From assembly GCA_022711435.1 (NCBI GenBank), contig JAKLFB010000025.1, positions 24,264-88,263 on the forward strand: DNA of 64,000 nt, given 5' to 3'. Both the position numbers and the translations under genes were made by a program. Below the pieces are notes generated by a model. It did no database searches and was not told where the DNA came from. It was given only the letters and a program-made list of their open reading frames with translations. This DNA is from Verrucomicrobiota bacterium. GTDB lineage: Bacteria; Verrucomicrobiota; Verrucomicrobiia; Limisphaerales; UBA1319. Numbering within the stretch: the first letter of the stretch is position 1; each line of letters begins with the position of its first letter. This document shows, one piece after another, positions 35,534 to 46,300 of this stretch.

Positions 35534-35900
35534 CCCGCCATCCGGCTCAAGATCGCCTCCTTACCCTGCCGTAAGATCCGGACGGCTGTGCGCCTCCTCC
35601 GAGCCAATTCTTTTTCCCGCGCTTCGTGCCTCGCGTGCGCCGCCCTCCAACCGGCTTGCATGCCGGCAGGAATCGAGGTGTAAATAACCCCATGCCTCCC
35701 GGCGCCGCCGTAACCCTCACCAACCAGCCGGTCGACATCGACCTCGAGCCCATCCTCTCCAATGGCCAATGGTCGATTGCCTGGCCCCGAACCAGCCCTT
35801 CCCCTTCTTTCTTTCAGCTCCAATGGCCTTGAAACGTGGACCGGCAGCCGCTTCGACGATGAGATTGCGCCGCCGCCCCGAATCGATTAAACATTGCCAC
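35534..35900. other. 367-bp intergenic region
   Basis: Between the TPR gene and the exonuclease/phosphatase gene. A 46-codon frame from ATG 35692 (stop ending 35832) has GAGGTG 15 bp upstream, but I see no homology. TTGCAT-N17-TGTAAA (35655-35683) is a weak promoter-like match. No RNA gene was recognised. Confidence 0.4.
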
Positions 35901-36824
35901 ATGAATTGGCGCCCTTTGATTGTTCGTCGGCCACCAGCGGCGATGACCGCCGCGATTTGGATCAGCTTGCTTTGCGCCGGGTTCAACCCGGCTCTGACCG
36001 CAGCCGATCCCGCTCTTTCCACACCGCCCGTCAAGGTGATGAGCTTCAACATCCGTTATGGATCGGCTCAGGACGGCACCAACAGCTGGCCGGCCCGCCG
36101 CCATCTCGTCCTGGAGACCATCCGGCTGTTCGATCCCGACCTTCTGGGCCTCCAGGAGGCTGTCGGATTCCAGGTCGATTTTTTGCGCGAGAATCTTCCC
36201 CACATGAGCTTTCATGGCGCTGGCCGGGATGACGGCCAGATGCGGGGTGAATTCGTCCCCGTGTTCTTCCGCACCCGGCGGTTCGCGATGACCGACAGCG
36301 GGCATTTCTGGCTCAGCACCACCCCGGAAACGCCCGGCAGCCGGGGCTGGGACGCCCAGCTGCCGCGGATGGTCAGCTGGGTGCTCGTCGAGGACCGCCT
36401 CGCGAACGATCGCTCGCTCGTTTTTGCCAACACGCACTTCGACCACCGCGGCCCCCAGGCCCGCATCGAATCGGCGCGCCTCATCCGCCAGCAGGCCGGC
36501 GCCCTCCTCGGCCCCGTGCCCGCCATCCTCACCGGCGACTTCAACTGCACCGAGGACGACAAACCCTATGCTGTCCTGGTGGGCGCCCAGGAGTTCGGCG
36601 GGGAACGCGCGTTCGATACTTACCGCGCCATCCACCCGCAGCGCTTTCCCGACGAGGTCACGTTCAATGGGTGGATGCACGCCCGCACCGGCAAGCGCAT
36701 CGACTGGATCATCCACACCCCGGGATGGATCACCATGAACGCGTTCATCGATTATACCAACGACGGCGGCCGGCTGCCTTCCGATCACTACCCGGTCGGC
36801 GCCGTGCTTCGGCTTGAGCCGTGA
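35901..36824 (+). CDS. Exported endonuclease/exonuclease/phosphatase-family protein
   Basis: Secreted EEP-superfamily hydrolase (307 residues). A signal peptide (about 14-36, up to LTAADP) is followed by the EEP core: VMSFNIRYGSAQDG, DLLGLQEA (metal-binding Glu), FANTHFDHRG, ILTGDFNC and the terminal SDHYPVGAVL (catalytic His). This form is common in Bacteroidota and Verrucomicrobiota and may act on phosphodiesters or sphingomyelin-like substrates, but the substrate cannot be told. ATG 35901 is chosen over ATG 35943 because it gives a complete signal n-region; no clear ribosome-binding site exists for either. Confidence 0.82.
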   Translation: MNWRPLIVRRPPAAMTAAIWISLLCAGFNPALTAADPALSTPPVKVMSFNIRYGSAQDGTNSWPARRHLVLETIRLFDPDLLGLQEAVGFQVDFLRENLPHMSFHGAGRDDGQMRGEFVPVFFRTRRFAMTDSGHFWLSTTPETPGSRGWDAQLPRMVSWVLVEDRLANDRSLVFANTHFDHRGPQARIESARLIRQQAGALLGPVPAILTGDFNCTEDDKPYAVLVGAQEFGGERAFDTYRAIHPQRFPDEVTFNGWMHARTGKRIDWIIHTPGWITMNAFIDYTNDGGRLPSDHYPVGAVLRLEP

Positions 36825-36900
36825 CCCGATCCGGCACGATCCGCCGGCATCCCGCCCCAGACAAGGATCCAGTCCACCTGCGCCCAATCGCCGATAGCCT

Positions 36901-37350
36901 ATGAAATTCCATGTGCCCGATCTCACCCAGCATCCGCCGCGCAGCCCGCGGGTCCGCCTTGGCGGCTATGTGATCCTGCCGCGGATCCTTGACAAGGGGC
37001 GCGCCGCCCTCGCCGGCCTCAACGGCGAATACAACTACGACTGCCCCACCGACCGGCAGTTCTTCGACTTCGCGGGAATCGACGCCGAGGCCCTTCGCCA
37101 GCAGCTCGCGCTCGGCCTCGGCGACGGCCAGATCCTCGCCTGGATCCAGGCTCGCTCGCGCACCCATCCCGAGCCAGCCCAGATCGCCGCCTGGTCGGCC
37201 CACCAGGAGACGCGCACCCCCACAACCCTCGAGATGCGCCAGTTCTATCAGGAGGAGCATCAGCGGATCGCCCCTCATCGCGAGGATCTATCGACCTGGT
37301 TTGATCTGCTCGACCTGGACGACTTCGTTTCCTTTGGCGGCATCGCGTGA
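36901..37350 (+). CDS. DUF5069 protein
   Basis: A 149-residue cytoplasmic protein with the DUF5069 pattern: DLTQHPPRSPRVRLGGYVILPRILDKGRA near the start, then GLNGEYNYDCPTDRQFFDF, a long helix, and the terminal 'W..LLDLDDFVSFGG'. The family is known from Verrucomicrobiota and Planctomycetota and has no assigned function. The GTGA overlap with the following adenylating enzyme suggests a shared pathway. Confidence 0.8.
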   Translation: MKFHVPDLTQHPPRSPRVRLGGYVILPRILDKGRAALAGLNGEYNYDCPTDRQFFDFAGIDAEALRQQLALGLGDGQILAWIQARSRTHPEPAQIAAWSAHQETRTPTTLEMRQFYQEEHQRIAPHREDLSTWFDLLDLDDFVSFGGIA

Positions 37351-38621
37351 TCCCTCCCGCCTCAGCCGGCCCCGCCCCGAACGCTCCGTCGGCCGCCGCA
37401 GATCGCGTGTCCCGCTGGCTGCATGAAGTCCCCCTGTATCGGCGTCCGGGGCCATCGATGGCGCCCCACCCGGGCGCGGATTGGATCCGCGACTTCCGTC
37501 TCCTGCCACCGATCACCAAGGAAGACATCCGCCAGGGTTTCCCCGGCAACTTCCTGCCCGCCGGCGTCCGGCTCGATGACCTGCTCGAGCGCGGCCTGGT
37601 CGAGCTCGAAAGCACGTCCGGAACCACGGACGATGCCATCCCCCTCCTGCTCGAACGCGGCGGCTGGGCGCGCCAGGAAGCCGCCGCCCTCCACCTCAAC
37701 GCCGATGTGCGCGCCCATTGGACCCCCTCCGTGCGGCGGATCACCATCACCTCCCCGCTCTGCAACCATGACATCTCTTACCAGGGCACGCCCACGGCCG
37801 CCGATCGCGTCGTCGGCGATGCGCTCTTCCTCAACCTCAACCGCCATCCCTTCCTCTGGACCACCGCCCGGCTCGATGCCATGATCGAGGAGGCCTTCGA
37901 TTGGAGGCCGATCTTCCTCGATTGCGATCCCGTCTACGGCCTCGTGTTCGCCCGCCATTGCCGGCGCCGCGGCGTCCGACTGCCCAGCTTGCGGTTCGTC
38001 GTCAGCAGCTACGGCTTCCTCAGCCTCTGCCACCGCCGGCTCCTCGCTTCCGCCTTCGAGATCCCGGTCTACAATCTCTACGGCGCTACCGAGACCGGCC
38101 ACCTGCTCATGGAAGACGAACAGGGCGCGCTCCGGCCCAGCCCATCGACCGCGTGGCTCGAGATCCTCCATCCCGATTCCGACGGGATCGGCGACCTGGT
38201 GGTCACCACGCTGTGGAACCCTTCCATGCCCCTCATCCGTTACAGCATCGGGGACCTGGTCTCATGCCAATCCGGCATCGGAGGCGAATCGTACCGGGTC
38301 CATGGCCGCGCGCGCGATGCCCTGGCCACCGCTGCAGGCCGGCGCATCACTGTCGCCCATATCGATGCCCAGGTCTCCCTCGCCGAGGGCGTCATCCACT
38401 ACCAGCTCAATCAGCTCGGCCCCGATCGCTTTCACCTGCGCTGGATCCCGGATGACCGCGCCGACATCCCCTCCACCGAGCAGGCCCTGCGCCGCCACCT
38501 TTCGCCCCTCCTCGAAAATCCCCGGCAGCTCCAAATCGAATCCATCGAAGCCATCCTCGGCGAACCCTCCGGCAAGTTCCGCCTCGCCGCCCGGCGCGAT
38601 CTTCCCCCCGCAGGCCGATAG
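37347..38621 (+). CDS. PaaK/LuxE-like adenylate-forming enzyme
   Basis: Member of the phenylacetate-CoA ligase / acyl-protein synthetase (LuxE) branch of adenylate-forming enzymes (424 residues). Visible motifs: P-loop-like STSGTTDDAIP, the A5-type YGATETG, RYSIGDL (A7/A8) and a C-terminal GKFR with the expected catalytic Lys. It would activate a carboxylate as the acyl-AMP and pass it to CoA or a protein; the acid is unknown. The GTG start overlaps the DUF5069 stop. LarA follows after 138 bp in the same direction. Confidence 0.75.
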   Translation: MIPPASAGPAPNAPSAAADRVSRWLHEVPLYRRPGPSMAPHPGADWIRDFRLLPPITKEDIRQGFPGNFLPAGVRLDDLLERGLVELESTSGTTDDAIPLLLERGGWARQEAAALHLNADVRAHWTPSVRRITITSPLCNHDISYQGTPTAADRVVGDALFLNLNRHPFLWTTARLDAMIEEAFDWRPIFLDCDPVYGLVFARHCRRRGVRLPSLRFVVSSYGFLSLCHRRLLASAFEIPVYNLYGATETGHLLMEDEQGALRPSPSTAWLEILHPDSDGIGDLVVTTLWNPSMPLIRYSIGDLVSCQSGIGGESYRVHGRARDALATAAGRRITVAHIDAQVSLAEGVIHYQLNQLGPDRFHLRWIPDDRADIPSTEQALRRHLSPLLENPRQLQIESIEAILGEPSGKFRLAARRDLPPAGR

Positions 38622-38759
38622 CCTGTCCGACGAGGCTCGGCATGATCGTGCCCCGCACCACCCCCCTGCCCTCTCGATGGCCATCGCCCCACCTTTCCCC
38701 TTGGCGCGCCCATCGCCTCCGAGTAAGTTGGCGCCAATGTCGGATTCGCGAACCAGCTC

Positions 38760-40022
38760 ATGAAAGTCAACCTTGCCTACGGCGAGACCCAACTGCCCGT
38801 CGAGTTCCCGGAGGATCGCACGACGGTCATCGAGCCAGCCCATCTGCCCGGGCTCCCCGACGAGCGCGCCGCCGTGTTCGACGCCCTGGACCACCCCATC
38901 GCGGCGCCTCCCCTTCGCGGCTGGATCCGCCCCGGCAACCGTGTCTGCATCGTGTTCACGGACATCACACGGGCCACCCCCAACACCCGGATGATCCCGT
39001 GGCTGCTCGAGCACCTGCGCGACGTTCCCCGCGACCACATCACGTTGCTCAACGGCACTGGCACCCACCGGCCCAACACCCGGGAGGAGCTCGAGAGAAT
39101 CCTCACCCCCGCCGTCGTCCGCGATTACCGCGTCATCAACCACGAATGCGACCGGACTGAATCCATGGTCGCGCTGGGGACGACCCGGACCGGCGCGCCC
39201 GTCCTGCTCAACCGCCACCTCGCTGAGGCGGCGGTCCGGATTGTCACCGGATTTATCGAGCCTCACTTCTTTGCCGGATTCAGCGGCGGGCCCAAGGGGA
39301 TCATGCCGGGCGTGGCGGGCCTGGCCACCATCATGAGCAACCACGGCGCCGAGAACATCGGCCATCCTCAATCCGCGTTCGGCATCACGGCCGGCAACCC
39401 CATCTGGGAGGAGATGCGCGACATCGCGCTGCGGCCTGGGCCCAGTTTTCTGCTCAACGTCGCCCTCAATCCGCAGCGGGAGATCACCGGCGTCTTTGCC
39501 GGCGACCTGATCGAGGCCCACCGGGCGGGCATCGAGTTCGTCCGCCGCTCTGCGATGCAGAAAGTCAATGCGCCTTTCGAGGTGGTCGTCACCACCAACA
39601 GCGGCTACCCGCTCGACCTCAATCTCTACCAGAGCGTCAAAGGCATGAGCGCCGGCGCCCGCATCATCCAGCCGGGCGGGACCCTGATCCTGGCCGCCGA
39701 GTGCCGCGAGGGAGTGCCTTCCGGCAGCCCGCTCGACCAGCTCCTTCGCAGCGCCCGATGCCCCGAGCAGATCCTCACCTTCCTCAACACGCCCGGCTTT
39801 GTGCGGCCGGAGCAGTGGCAGGCCCAGATCCAGGCCCTCATCCAGCGCAAGGCCAACGTGCTCGTCTATAGCTCGCTGCCCGACGAGCTCGTGCGCGGCG
39901 CGTTCCTGACCCCCTGCCATGACATCGGCGCCGAAGTCCGCCGCCGCCTCGCCGAGCTCGGGCCCGGCGCTCGCGTCGCCGTCCTTCCCCAAGGCCCTCT
40001 GACCATCCCTTATCTGGCTTGA
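38760..40022 (+). CDS. larA: Nickel-pincer lactate racemase family protein LarA
   Basis: LarA-type racemase/epimerase (420 residues) using a nickel-pincer nucleotide. All four key residues known from Lactiplantibacillus LarA have counterparts at a constant offset of 5: H103 (GTHRP), H169 and K179 (EPHFFAGFSGGPKG, the cofactor-bound Lys), and H195 (MSNHGAEN). Family members act on different 2-hydroxyacids, so lactate is not certain. The cofactor-making genes larB, larC and larE are not in the window. Confidence 0.9.
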   Translation: MKVNLAYGETQLPVEFPEDRTTVIEPAHLPGLPDERAAVFDALDHPIAAPPLRGWIRPGNRVCIVFTDITRATPNTRMIPWLLEHLRDVPRDHITLLNGTGTHRPNTREELERILTPAVVRDYRVINHECDRTESMVALGTTRTGAPVLLNRHLAEAAVRIVTGFIEPHFFAGFSGGPKGIMPGVAGLATIMSNHGAENIGHPQSAFGITAGNPIWEEMRDIALRPGPSFLLNVALNPQREITGVFAGDLIEAHRAGIEFVRRSAMQKVNAPFEVVVTTNSGYPLDLNLYQSVKGMSAGARIIQPGGTLILAAECREGVPSGSPLDQLLRSARCPEQILTFLNTPGFVRPEQWQAQIQALIQRKANVLVYSSLPDELVRGAFLTPCHDIGAEVRRRLAELGPGARVAVLPQGPLTIPYLA

Positions 40023-40050
40023 GGGCAGGCGTCGGCGATCCGCCGCCGCC

Positions 40051-42651
40051 CTACTGCTCGATCACTCGATAGTACCGGCGCAGCGGGGATGCCGCGATGA
40101 GATCCAGAAAGCTCCCCTCCGAGCCGAGAACGCCCGGCGTGATTGCCGTGTCCGACCATTGGACGAGGTTCGTGCTCGCCTGCACCTTGAATCGGACCAG
40201 GTCGGAGGCTTGGATCGGATAGCCGTCCACATAGCTGAACCGGCTCGAAAAGGCGATCCCTTTCCGCTCCGGCCGCGCAAGCTGAAGAGGCACTGCAACC
40301 TTGACGACCGCATTGCTGCTGGCCACAGAGCCTGACGCGTTTGCGACCACGACCTGATAATCTCCGCTGTCAGCCCGCTCGAGGGAATCGAGCTGAATCG
40401 ATGCGTTGGTCTGGCCGGGCAGATCCTGGCCATCTTTCCGCCATTGATAGAGCACGGGCGATGCGGATTGGACGGACACCGCCAGCTGGAGCGAGCCGCC
40501 ATAGGTTCCGGCGGAGCTCGGCGCAGGCTGGACTGATATGAGCGGCAGAGCCGGCCAAGCCAGATCGACGATCCGCAGCCCGAAGGCCCCGTCGGCGATC
40601 GCCACCCGGCTGCCGGCGATGTCCACCCCCTGAGCCGTTCCCGCAGTATCATAGCTTCCGACGATTGCAGGGCTTTGCTCGTTGCGCACATCCACGATCA
40701 CCAGGCCGCCCAGGCCGTCCGCCAGCAGGCAATAGGGCTCGGCAATTGCCAGGCCCGTGCCATACCCGGTCGTATCGAAGCCGCCGATCTTGACCGGCGC
40801 GGCTGGTGCGGCCAGGCCCAAAACCAGCAGGCCGCCCAGGCCGTCTGCCAGATAGCAGGTCCCTCCGCGAACCGCGCATGAGTTGGCTGTCCCCGTGCTG
40901 AGATAGGCCCCCACGTTCCGAGGCGCAGCCGGATCGCTCACGTCGATGACCTGCACGCCCCATACGGCATCCGCCACGTAGGCCAGACCGCCCGCGACCG
41001 CCACATGGCGCGCCTCGCCCGGCGTGTCGATGCCGCCCACCCATTGCGGCGCGGCGGGATTGTCCACACGGATGATTTGGATGCCGCTGGCACCGTCGGC
41101 CACGTAGGCCAGGCCGTTGGCCACGTGCACGGAGCGGGCGCTCCCCGGCGTGTCATAGCCGCTGACGCGAACCGGGCTGGCGGGATTGCTCACGCTGATC
41201 ACCTGCAAGCCCGCAGGCCCGTCGGCCACGAACACCAGGGAGCCAACCTTGTGCAGCCCTATCGCCTGCCCCGAGGTGTCAAACGCGCCATGGCGCGCAG
41301 GCTCGTCCGGGTTCGCCAGGCTGATGATCTGGAGCCCCCCGGTCCCGTCGGCCAGATAGGCGAGACCGCCATCGATCTGCACCTGGCTGGCGTTCCCGGC
41401 TGTTGGAACGAACACCCATGGCTTGAGCTTGTTGAGCTGGACGGCATCCAAGGCAACCACACCCCCATGGTCATTTGCCAGCCATACCACCGACCCCCCG
41501 GAAATCGATTGGCACGCCGCGCCCGCGCTGAAGTAAAACCCGATCCGCGCCGGACGCGCCGGATCCGACAGGCTGATCACATGCAGGCCCAGGGATCCGC
41601 ACGACACCAGCGCGTTGGTTCCGACCATCGTTATATGCCGCGCGTCGCCCCCGGGACGGAAATACCCGATCGACGCCGGGTGCGCCGGGTCTTGCACATC
41701 GATGATCCAGAGCCCGTTGGTCCCGTCGGCCATGACCACCCGATTCCCCCAGACTTCGAGCCCGGTCGCCTGCGGGGTCGCAAAGCCTCCGATGCGGGAG
41801 GGCGCACCCGGAGCCCTGAAATCGATGACCTGCAGGCCGTTGGTCCCATCCGCGACATAGGCCAGGCGATCGACGACCTGGACCGCTCGGGCCTCGCCTG
41901 CGGTATCGTACCGCCCCAGGAGCTTGAGCTGGTCGGGCCTCTGCACATCCAAGGCCAGAACCCCCGCCGCGCTATCCGCCACATACGCCGTGCCGTCAGC
42001 CACCCAGACGTCGCGCGCCTCGCCGGGAGTGTCGTAGGTCCCCACCCATTTGGGCGCCGCCAGATTGGTCAGGCTGAACACGTGCAAACCCGCCGATCCA
42101 TCCGCCACCCAAAGGAGATCCCCTTCCCATCGGACCCGGTGGGCGAATCCCTTGGTGTCGTAGCTGGCTAACGCGGTCACGTTGGTCAATGGCCCGATGC
42201 GGAACACGGACCATCCGCCCGATCCGAGGGCCGCCACCAAGTTCGTCCCCCGCAACGCCACTCCGCGCGCTTCCCCGCGCACGAATCCGGGCCAGACGCC
42301 CCGGGGCTGCACCTCGACGCGAGGCACCACGGTCAGGATCGCGGCATGGCTCAGCAGCCCTCCCCACGCGTTCGAGACCGCCGCCCGATAAGAGCCCGCA
42401 TCGCCGATGGCGGCGTTCATCAGCACCAGCGTGGCCGTCCGCGCGCCGCTCAACCGGCCGCCGTCGACCAGATCCGATCCATCCTTCTGCCATTGGTAGG
42501 CCAGAGGCGCCTCGCCGGTGGCGCCGATGCTGAACACCACCGAGCCTCTTTCGGCGATCGTTCGGCTGGCCGGCTGATTGGTCACGATCGGAGCCTGTCC
42601 CCGAAGGGCTTGGGCGGCCATACACAGCAGGATCAATGCAATGAATCTCAT
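40051..42651 (-). CDS. Secreted Ig-like and LVIVD-repeat protein
   Basis: Exported protein (866 residues). A signal peptide (about 1-19) and one Ig-like domain (about 20-110; YQWQKDGSDLVDGGRLSG, GSYRAAVSNAWG) precede a long series of about 12 LVIVD-type repeats of roughly 42 residues ('VADGxxGLxVIDVxxPxxPxxVGxYDTxGxAxxV'), expected to form a beta-propeller-like structure. A second Ig-like domain (YQWRKDGQDLPGQTNASIQL) and a 'STNLVQWSDT...RYYRVIEQ' end follow. This end resembles that of the protein at 20882. Likely a cell-surface or secreted protein of unknown ligand. Confidence 0.85.
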   Translation of the reverse strand: MRFIALILLCMAAQALRGQAPIVTNQPASRTIAERGSVVFSIGATGEAPLAYQWQKDGSDLVDGGRLSGARTATLVLMNAAIGDAGSYRAAVSNAWGGLLSHAAILTVVPRVEVQPRGVWPGFVRGEARGVALRGTNLVAALGSGGWSVFRIGPLTNVTALASYDTKGFAHRVRWEGDLLWVADGSAGLHVFSLTNLAAPKWVGTYDTPGEARDVWVADGTAYVADSAAGVLALDVQRPDQLKLLGRYDTAGEARAVQVVDRLAYVADGTNGLQVIDFRAPGAPSRIGGFATPQATGLEVWGNRVVMADGTNGLWIIDVQDPAHPASIGYFRPGGDARHITMVGTNALVSCGSLGLHVISLSDPARPARIGFYFSAGAACQSISGGSVVWLANDHGGVVALDAVQLNKLKPWVFVPTAGNASQVQIDGGLAYLADGTGGLQIISLANPDEPARHGAFDTSGQAIGLHKVGSLVFVADGPAGLQVISVSNPASPVRVSGYDTPGSARSVHVANGLAYVADGASGIQIIRVDNPAAPQWVGGIDTPGEARHVAVAGGLAYVADAVWGVQVIDVSDPAAPRNVGAYLSTGTANSCAVRGGTCYLADGLGGLLVLGLAAPAAPVKIGGFDTTGYGTGLAIAEPYCLLADGLGGLVIVDVRNEQSPAIVGSYDTAGTAQGVDIAGSRVAIADGAFGLRIVDLAWPALPLISVQPAPSSAGTYGGSLQLAVSVQSASPVLYQWRKDGQDLPGQTNASIQLDSLERADSGDYQVVVANASGSVASSNAVVKVAVPLQLARPERKGIAFSSRFSYVDGYPIQASDLVRFKVQASTNLVQWSDTAITPGVLGSEGSFLDLIAASPLRRYYRVIEQ

Positions 42652-42693
42652 ACGCTCATTCCGTCTTGTCGGCGGTTTGCGATCGTGTGATTA

Positions 42694-42718
42694 CTTGCCG
42701 AGGCCGCCTCCTGGCAAG
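42694..42718. terminator. Hairpin between lipoprotein and LVIVD genes
   Basis: CTTGCC ... GGCAAG pairs over 25 bp with an inner GAG/CTC pairing. There is no U-tract on either strand. It is the only strong stem between 42651 and 42752 and may end the long secretion operon read leftward. Confidence 0.35.
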
Positions 42719-42751
42719 CACAATCAAGGGCAAGCATCCTCTCGAGGCCCA

Positions 42752-43303
42752 TCACCGGACGGCGGATGAGACCGCGCTGGGAGCCGAATACACCGGCGGC
42801 AGGTCCGGCTGCACGTGGCGAGCCACGACGGAAAACATCGGCAGCGTGGGCCCGTTGGATCCCCAGGCGAGGGTGAGCCGGTAGCCAGCGCCGATCGCCG
42901 TGTCCACGGCATGGGCACCGAGTTCGGCAGCCTCGAACCGCCAGATCCGGATCGGGACCTGCTCGCGGACGCCCGGCGATGTCACCACGCCGTCCAGCAA
43001 CAGGATCTCCAACACACCTGTGCGGATCGGCTGGGTCTTCGCCTTGCCCAGGCGCGTGGCATACACCTGCACCGCAAATCCATCCGCCCCGGGCTGCCGA
43101 TCCAGATCCAGCGCCACCGGCGTCGTCAGCAGGTTTAGGCTGTCCACGGGCCGTGTCGAGACCGGCCCGGGCGGCGGGGGCCGCGTCCCTTTGCCGGAGG
43201 ATGCACAGCCGGAAGCCAGCGCCGCGGCCGCCAGCAGGGCCCACCCGCCTCCTGCGAGCCGGGCGCCCCTCTCTCCGATATGCTGCCGCCACAGACCGTT
43301 CAT
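42752..43303 (-). CDS. Lipoprotein at the end of the second secretion operon
   Basis: A 183-residue predicted lipoprotein: signal segment ending in LASGC with lipidated Cys33 and SSGKG after it (no Asp at +2, so probably outer membrane). The mature beta-rich domain (LNLLTTPVALDLDRQPGADGFAVQVYA...VLEILLLDGVV...IWRFEAAELG) resembles small lipoproteins at the end of type II-like operons; I cannot name the family. Its ATG overlaps the giant secretin stop (ATGA), so it is a candidate pilotin or secretin-associated lipoprotein. Confidence 0.75.
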   Translation of the reverse strand: MNGLWRQHIGERGARLAGGGWALLAAAALASGCASSGKGTRPPPPGPVSTRPVDSLNLLTTPVALDLDRQPGADGFAVQVYATRLGKAKTQPIRTGVLEILLLDGVVTSPGVREQVPIRIWRFEAAELGAHAVDTAIGAGYRLTLAWGSNGPTLPMFSVVARHVQPDLPPVYSAPSAVSSAVR

Positions 43304-46300
43304 CGCCACAGATCCGCGTCCGATCTCCGCGCCGGATTCGGAGATCGAGTCGCGTTGGTTCCGGAGGGCGGATAGAGCGGATCGAGCATCTGCCGCTGCA
43401 GCCGGTCCTGCTTGAACTCCTCGTTCATGGTCGACCGATCCAGCTGCTCCCGGGTCACCGAGATGGCCTCGCGCGTGATGCCGACGTCGGTGCCCTTGAT
43501 CAGCACCTGCGGCGTGAGCACGATCAGCAGCTCCTTCCGGTCCTCGCTCTTGTGGCTGCTGCGGAACAGCACCCCGATCACCGGGATCCTGCCCAGAAAA
43601 GGCATCCGCTTCACCCTCGAGTCGTCGACGGAGCTGATGAGGCCGCCGATGATGATCGACTGGCCGCTCTGGACGCTGACCGTCGTGGTGGCGCTGCGCT
43701 CGTTGATGACCGGCACCTTGGTGCCGGGGCTGATCTCGACATCCGAGCTGCTCATCTGGCTGATCCGCGGCCCGACGTCCATCTTCACAAACCCGTCCGG
43801 GCTGATCCGCGGCGTCACCGTCAGCTCGACGCCGACGTTGCGGTATTCGTAGGAGTTGATGCTGTCGCCTCGTTCGGTCACGCGGCTGTCGGTGATGAGC
43901 GGGACCTGCTGGCCGATATTGATGGTCGCCTCCTGGTTGTCGGCGGTCAGGATCTGCGGGCGGCTCAAGACCAGCAGGCGCCCATCGCTCTCGAGGGCGC
44001 GCAGCAGGAAGTTGAAGTCGCTGCCGGTCACCGCAGTCGAGAATCCTCCCAGGGCGTTCAGGTCGTCGGACACCCCGAAGTCCGTGCCGGTCGTCACCTT
44101 GGTCCCGTTCAGGTCGCTGTAGTTCCACTCGACGCCGAGCTGGCTGGAGGCATCCAGGGTCACCTCGGCCAGCAGAACCTGGATCAGCACCTGCAGCTGC
44201 GGCATGTCCAGCTGCTCGATCAGGGTTTTGACCTGGTCAAAATAGCGCTGGCTGGCCGAGAGGAGGAGTGTGTTGCTGTTCGTCTCGGCCACGATGGCCA
44301 CCTCGCGATCGAGGATCTCCTGCGCCATCGCCTGCTGGCCCACCGCCGCGCTCAAGAGCTGCGTGTCCCGCCGCAGGAAGTTCTGCAGCGCGGTCTCGAT
44401 CTCCCGCGCACGGCTGTTCTTCAGGCGGTAGACCTCCGACTTGCGCTCCTGCGCCGGACTGCCATCCAGGGTGTTGATCAGCTCCGCCGCCAAGGCCACA
44501 TAATGATCCGTCCCCCCCACCAGCAGGCTGTTGGTCCGCAAATCCACCGTCACCGTCAGCGCGTTCTTCTCCGCCGAGCCCAGGATGGCCGTGGTCCCCT
44601 CGACCGTGTCCTGCCCCGCGAGACTGTCCAGCGACGCGGGGCGCACCAGGGTGTATTGGACCGACCGATCGTTGATCCCCGAGGCCGCCGTCGTCACCGC
44701 CTGAAGCCGAAACACCGAGGTCAGCAGCGTCGACATCTGGCGCGCATCGGCGTTGCGCAGGTTGAACACGCGGATCTTGGCCACCTGCGGAATGTTGGTG
44801 TCGAGCTGGCGGATGAGCCGCTCGAGCATGTCCATGTAATCGACCGGCGCCGACACGATCAGCGAGTTGGTGCGCGGGTCCGGCGTGACCAGGATCCCCT
44901 CCTTGAGCGCGGACGCCACCAGCTCGCGGCCCTCCTCGCTGCGCGTGATGAACTGCAGCAGCGACTGCCGGTTCGCGCTTTGCTCGGTCAGCGCCGCCGG
45001 CTTTACGTTCAGGGTCTGCGACAGGATCGTTGCCAGCTGCGTCGCGTAGGCGTGCTGCAGCGGGAAGATCCGGATCTCGGATACCTGCGCGACCTGGTCC
45101 GTATCGAGCTTCTTGATCAGCTCGGCGATGCGCTTGACATCGGCCTGCCCGGCCGAGACGACCAGGGCGTTGAGCCGCTCGTCGACGTTCACGGTGACCG
45201 GCGCTGCGAGGCCGGCCACGGTGCCGCCCCCCCGGTAGAGCGCCTGGATCGTCTGCGCCACCCGCCGCGCATCCGCCTTGGCCAGCGAGAAAACCTGCAC
45301 CTCGAGCCCGCCCTCTGTCGGCGCGCTGTCGAGCTGGGCGATCAAGGACTCGATCATCGGGAAATCCTCGGGAGCAGCCCCGATCGCCAGGGAGTTGGAC
45401 CAGCTGTCGGCGACCACGGTGATGGGCTCGGGCGGCTGCCCGCGGACGGGGGCGGGACGCCGCAGGAAGAGCTGCTGCAGGGTCGCCTGGATCTTGCTGG
45501 CCGTTGTCTGCCGCAACGGAAACACCTTGAAGGTCGTCCGCGAGGCGGACTGCTCGACATCGAGCTGGGTGATCATCCGCTCCAGGGCCGCCAGGGATTC
45601 CCGGCCGCCCGTCACCAGCAGGGTGTTGGTCCGGTCGTCAGGCGTCACGGTGACCGGCACGCTCCGCTCGAGCGGGGCGCCGGTGGCCTCGGCAGCCCGC
45701 TTGGCCCGAAAGAACTGCTCGAGGACTGTCGCCAGCTGCGAAGCCCGGGCGTGCTTCAAGGCGACGACCTGGATGTTCCCGGCATCGGCGCCCGCCTGGG
45801 CATCGATCTGCGCGATCAGCTCGCGCACCACCGCCAGATTCTCCGGGCTGGCCGACACGATCAGGGTGTTGGTGAGCGGATCCACCGCCACCGCGATCGC
45901 GTCGCGCGGGGAGCCCCGCGCGCCGCTCACAGCCTGCCCCGGCCGATACAGCCCCTGGTCGATCAGCGATCGCAGCATCACCGCCGCGCGCTGCGCGTCG
46001 GCCTGCTTCAGGGTGAACGTCTGCAAGATGCCCTCCGCCGCCACCGGCTCGACATCCACCTTCGCCAGCAGGTTGCGGATGAGCTCGAGGTTCTCGGGGC
46101 TGGCCGAAACCACCAGCGCGTTGCTCAGGGTGTCCGGCTCGACGTGGACCTGATCCTGCGGCAGGGGCGCCTGCCCGGGGACGGCCATGCTCTGCCGGCG
46201 GGCGGTAAACACGCGGCTGATCATCGGGGCCACCCGCGCCGAATCGTTGTGGGTCAGGCCGATGACGGTCAGCGCCACGGCCGGCGTCTCCGGCTCGCGA

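Noticed and set aside
35692..35832. 46-codon small protein before the exonuclease/phosphatase gene
   Set aside because: No homology and only a distant ribosome-binding-like sequence; mentioned as intergenic content instead.
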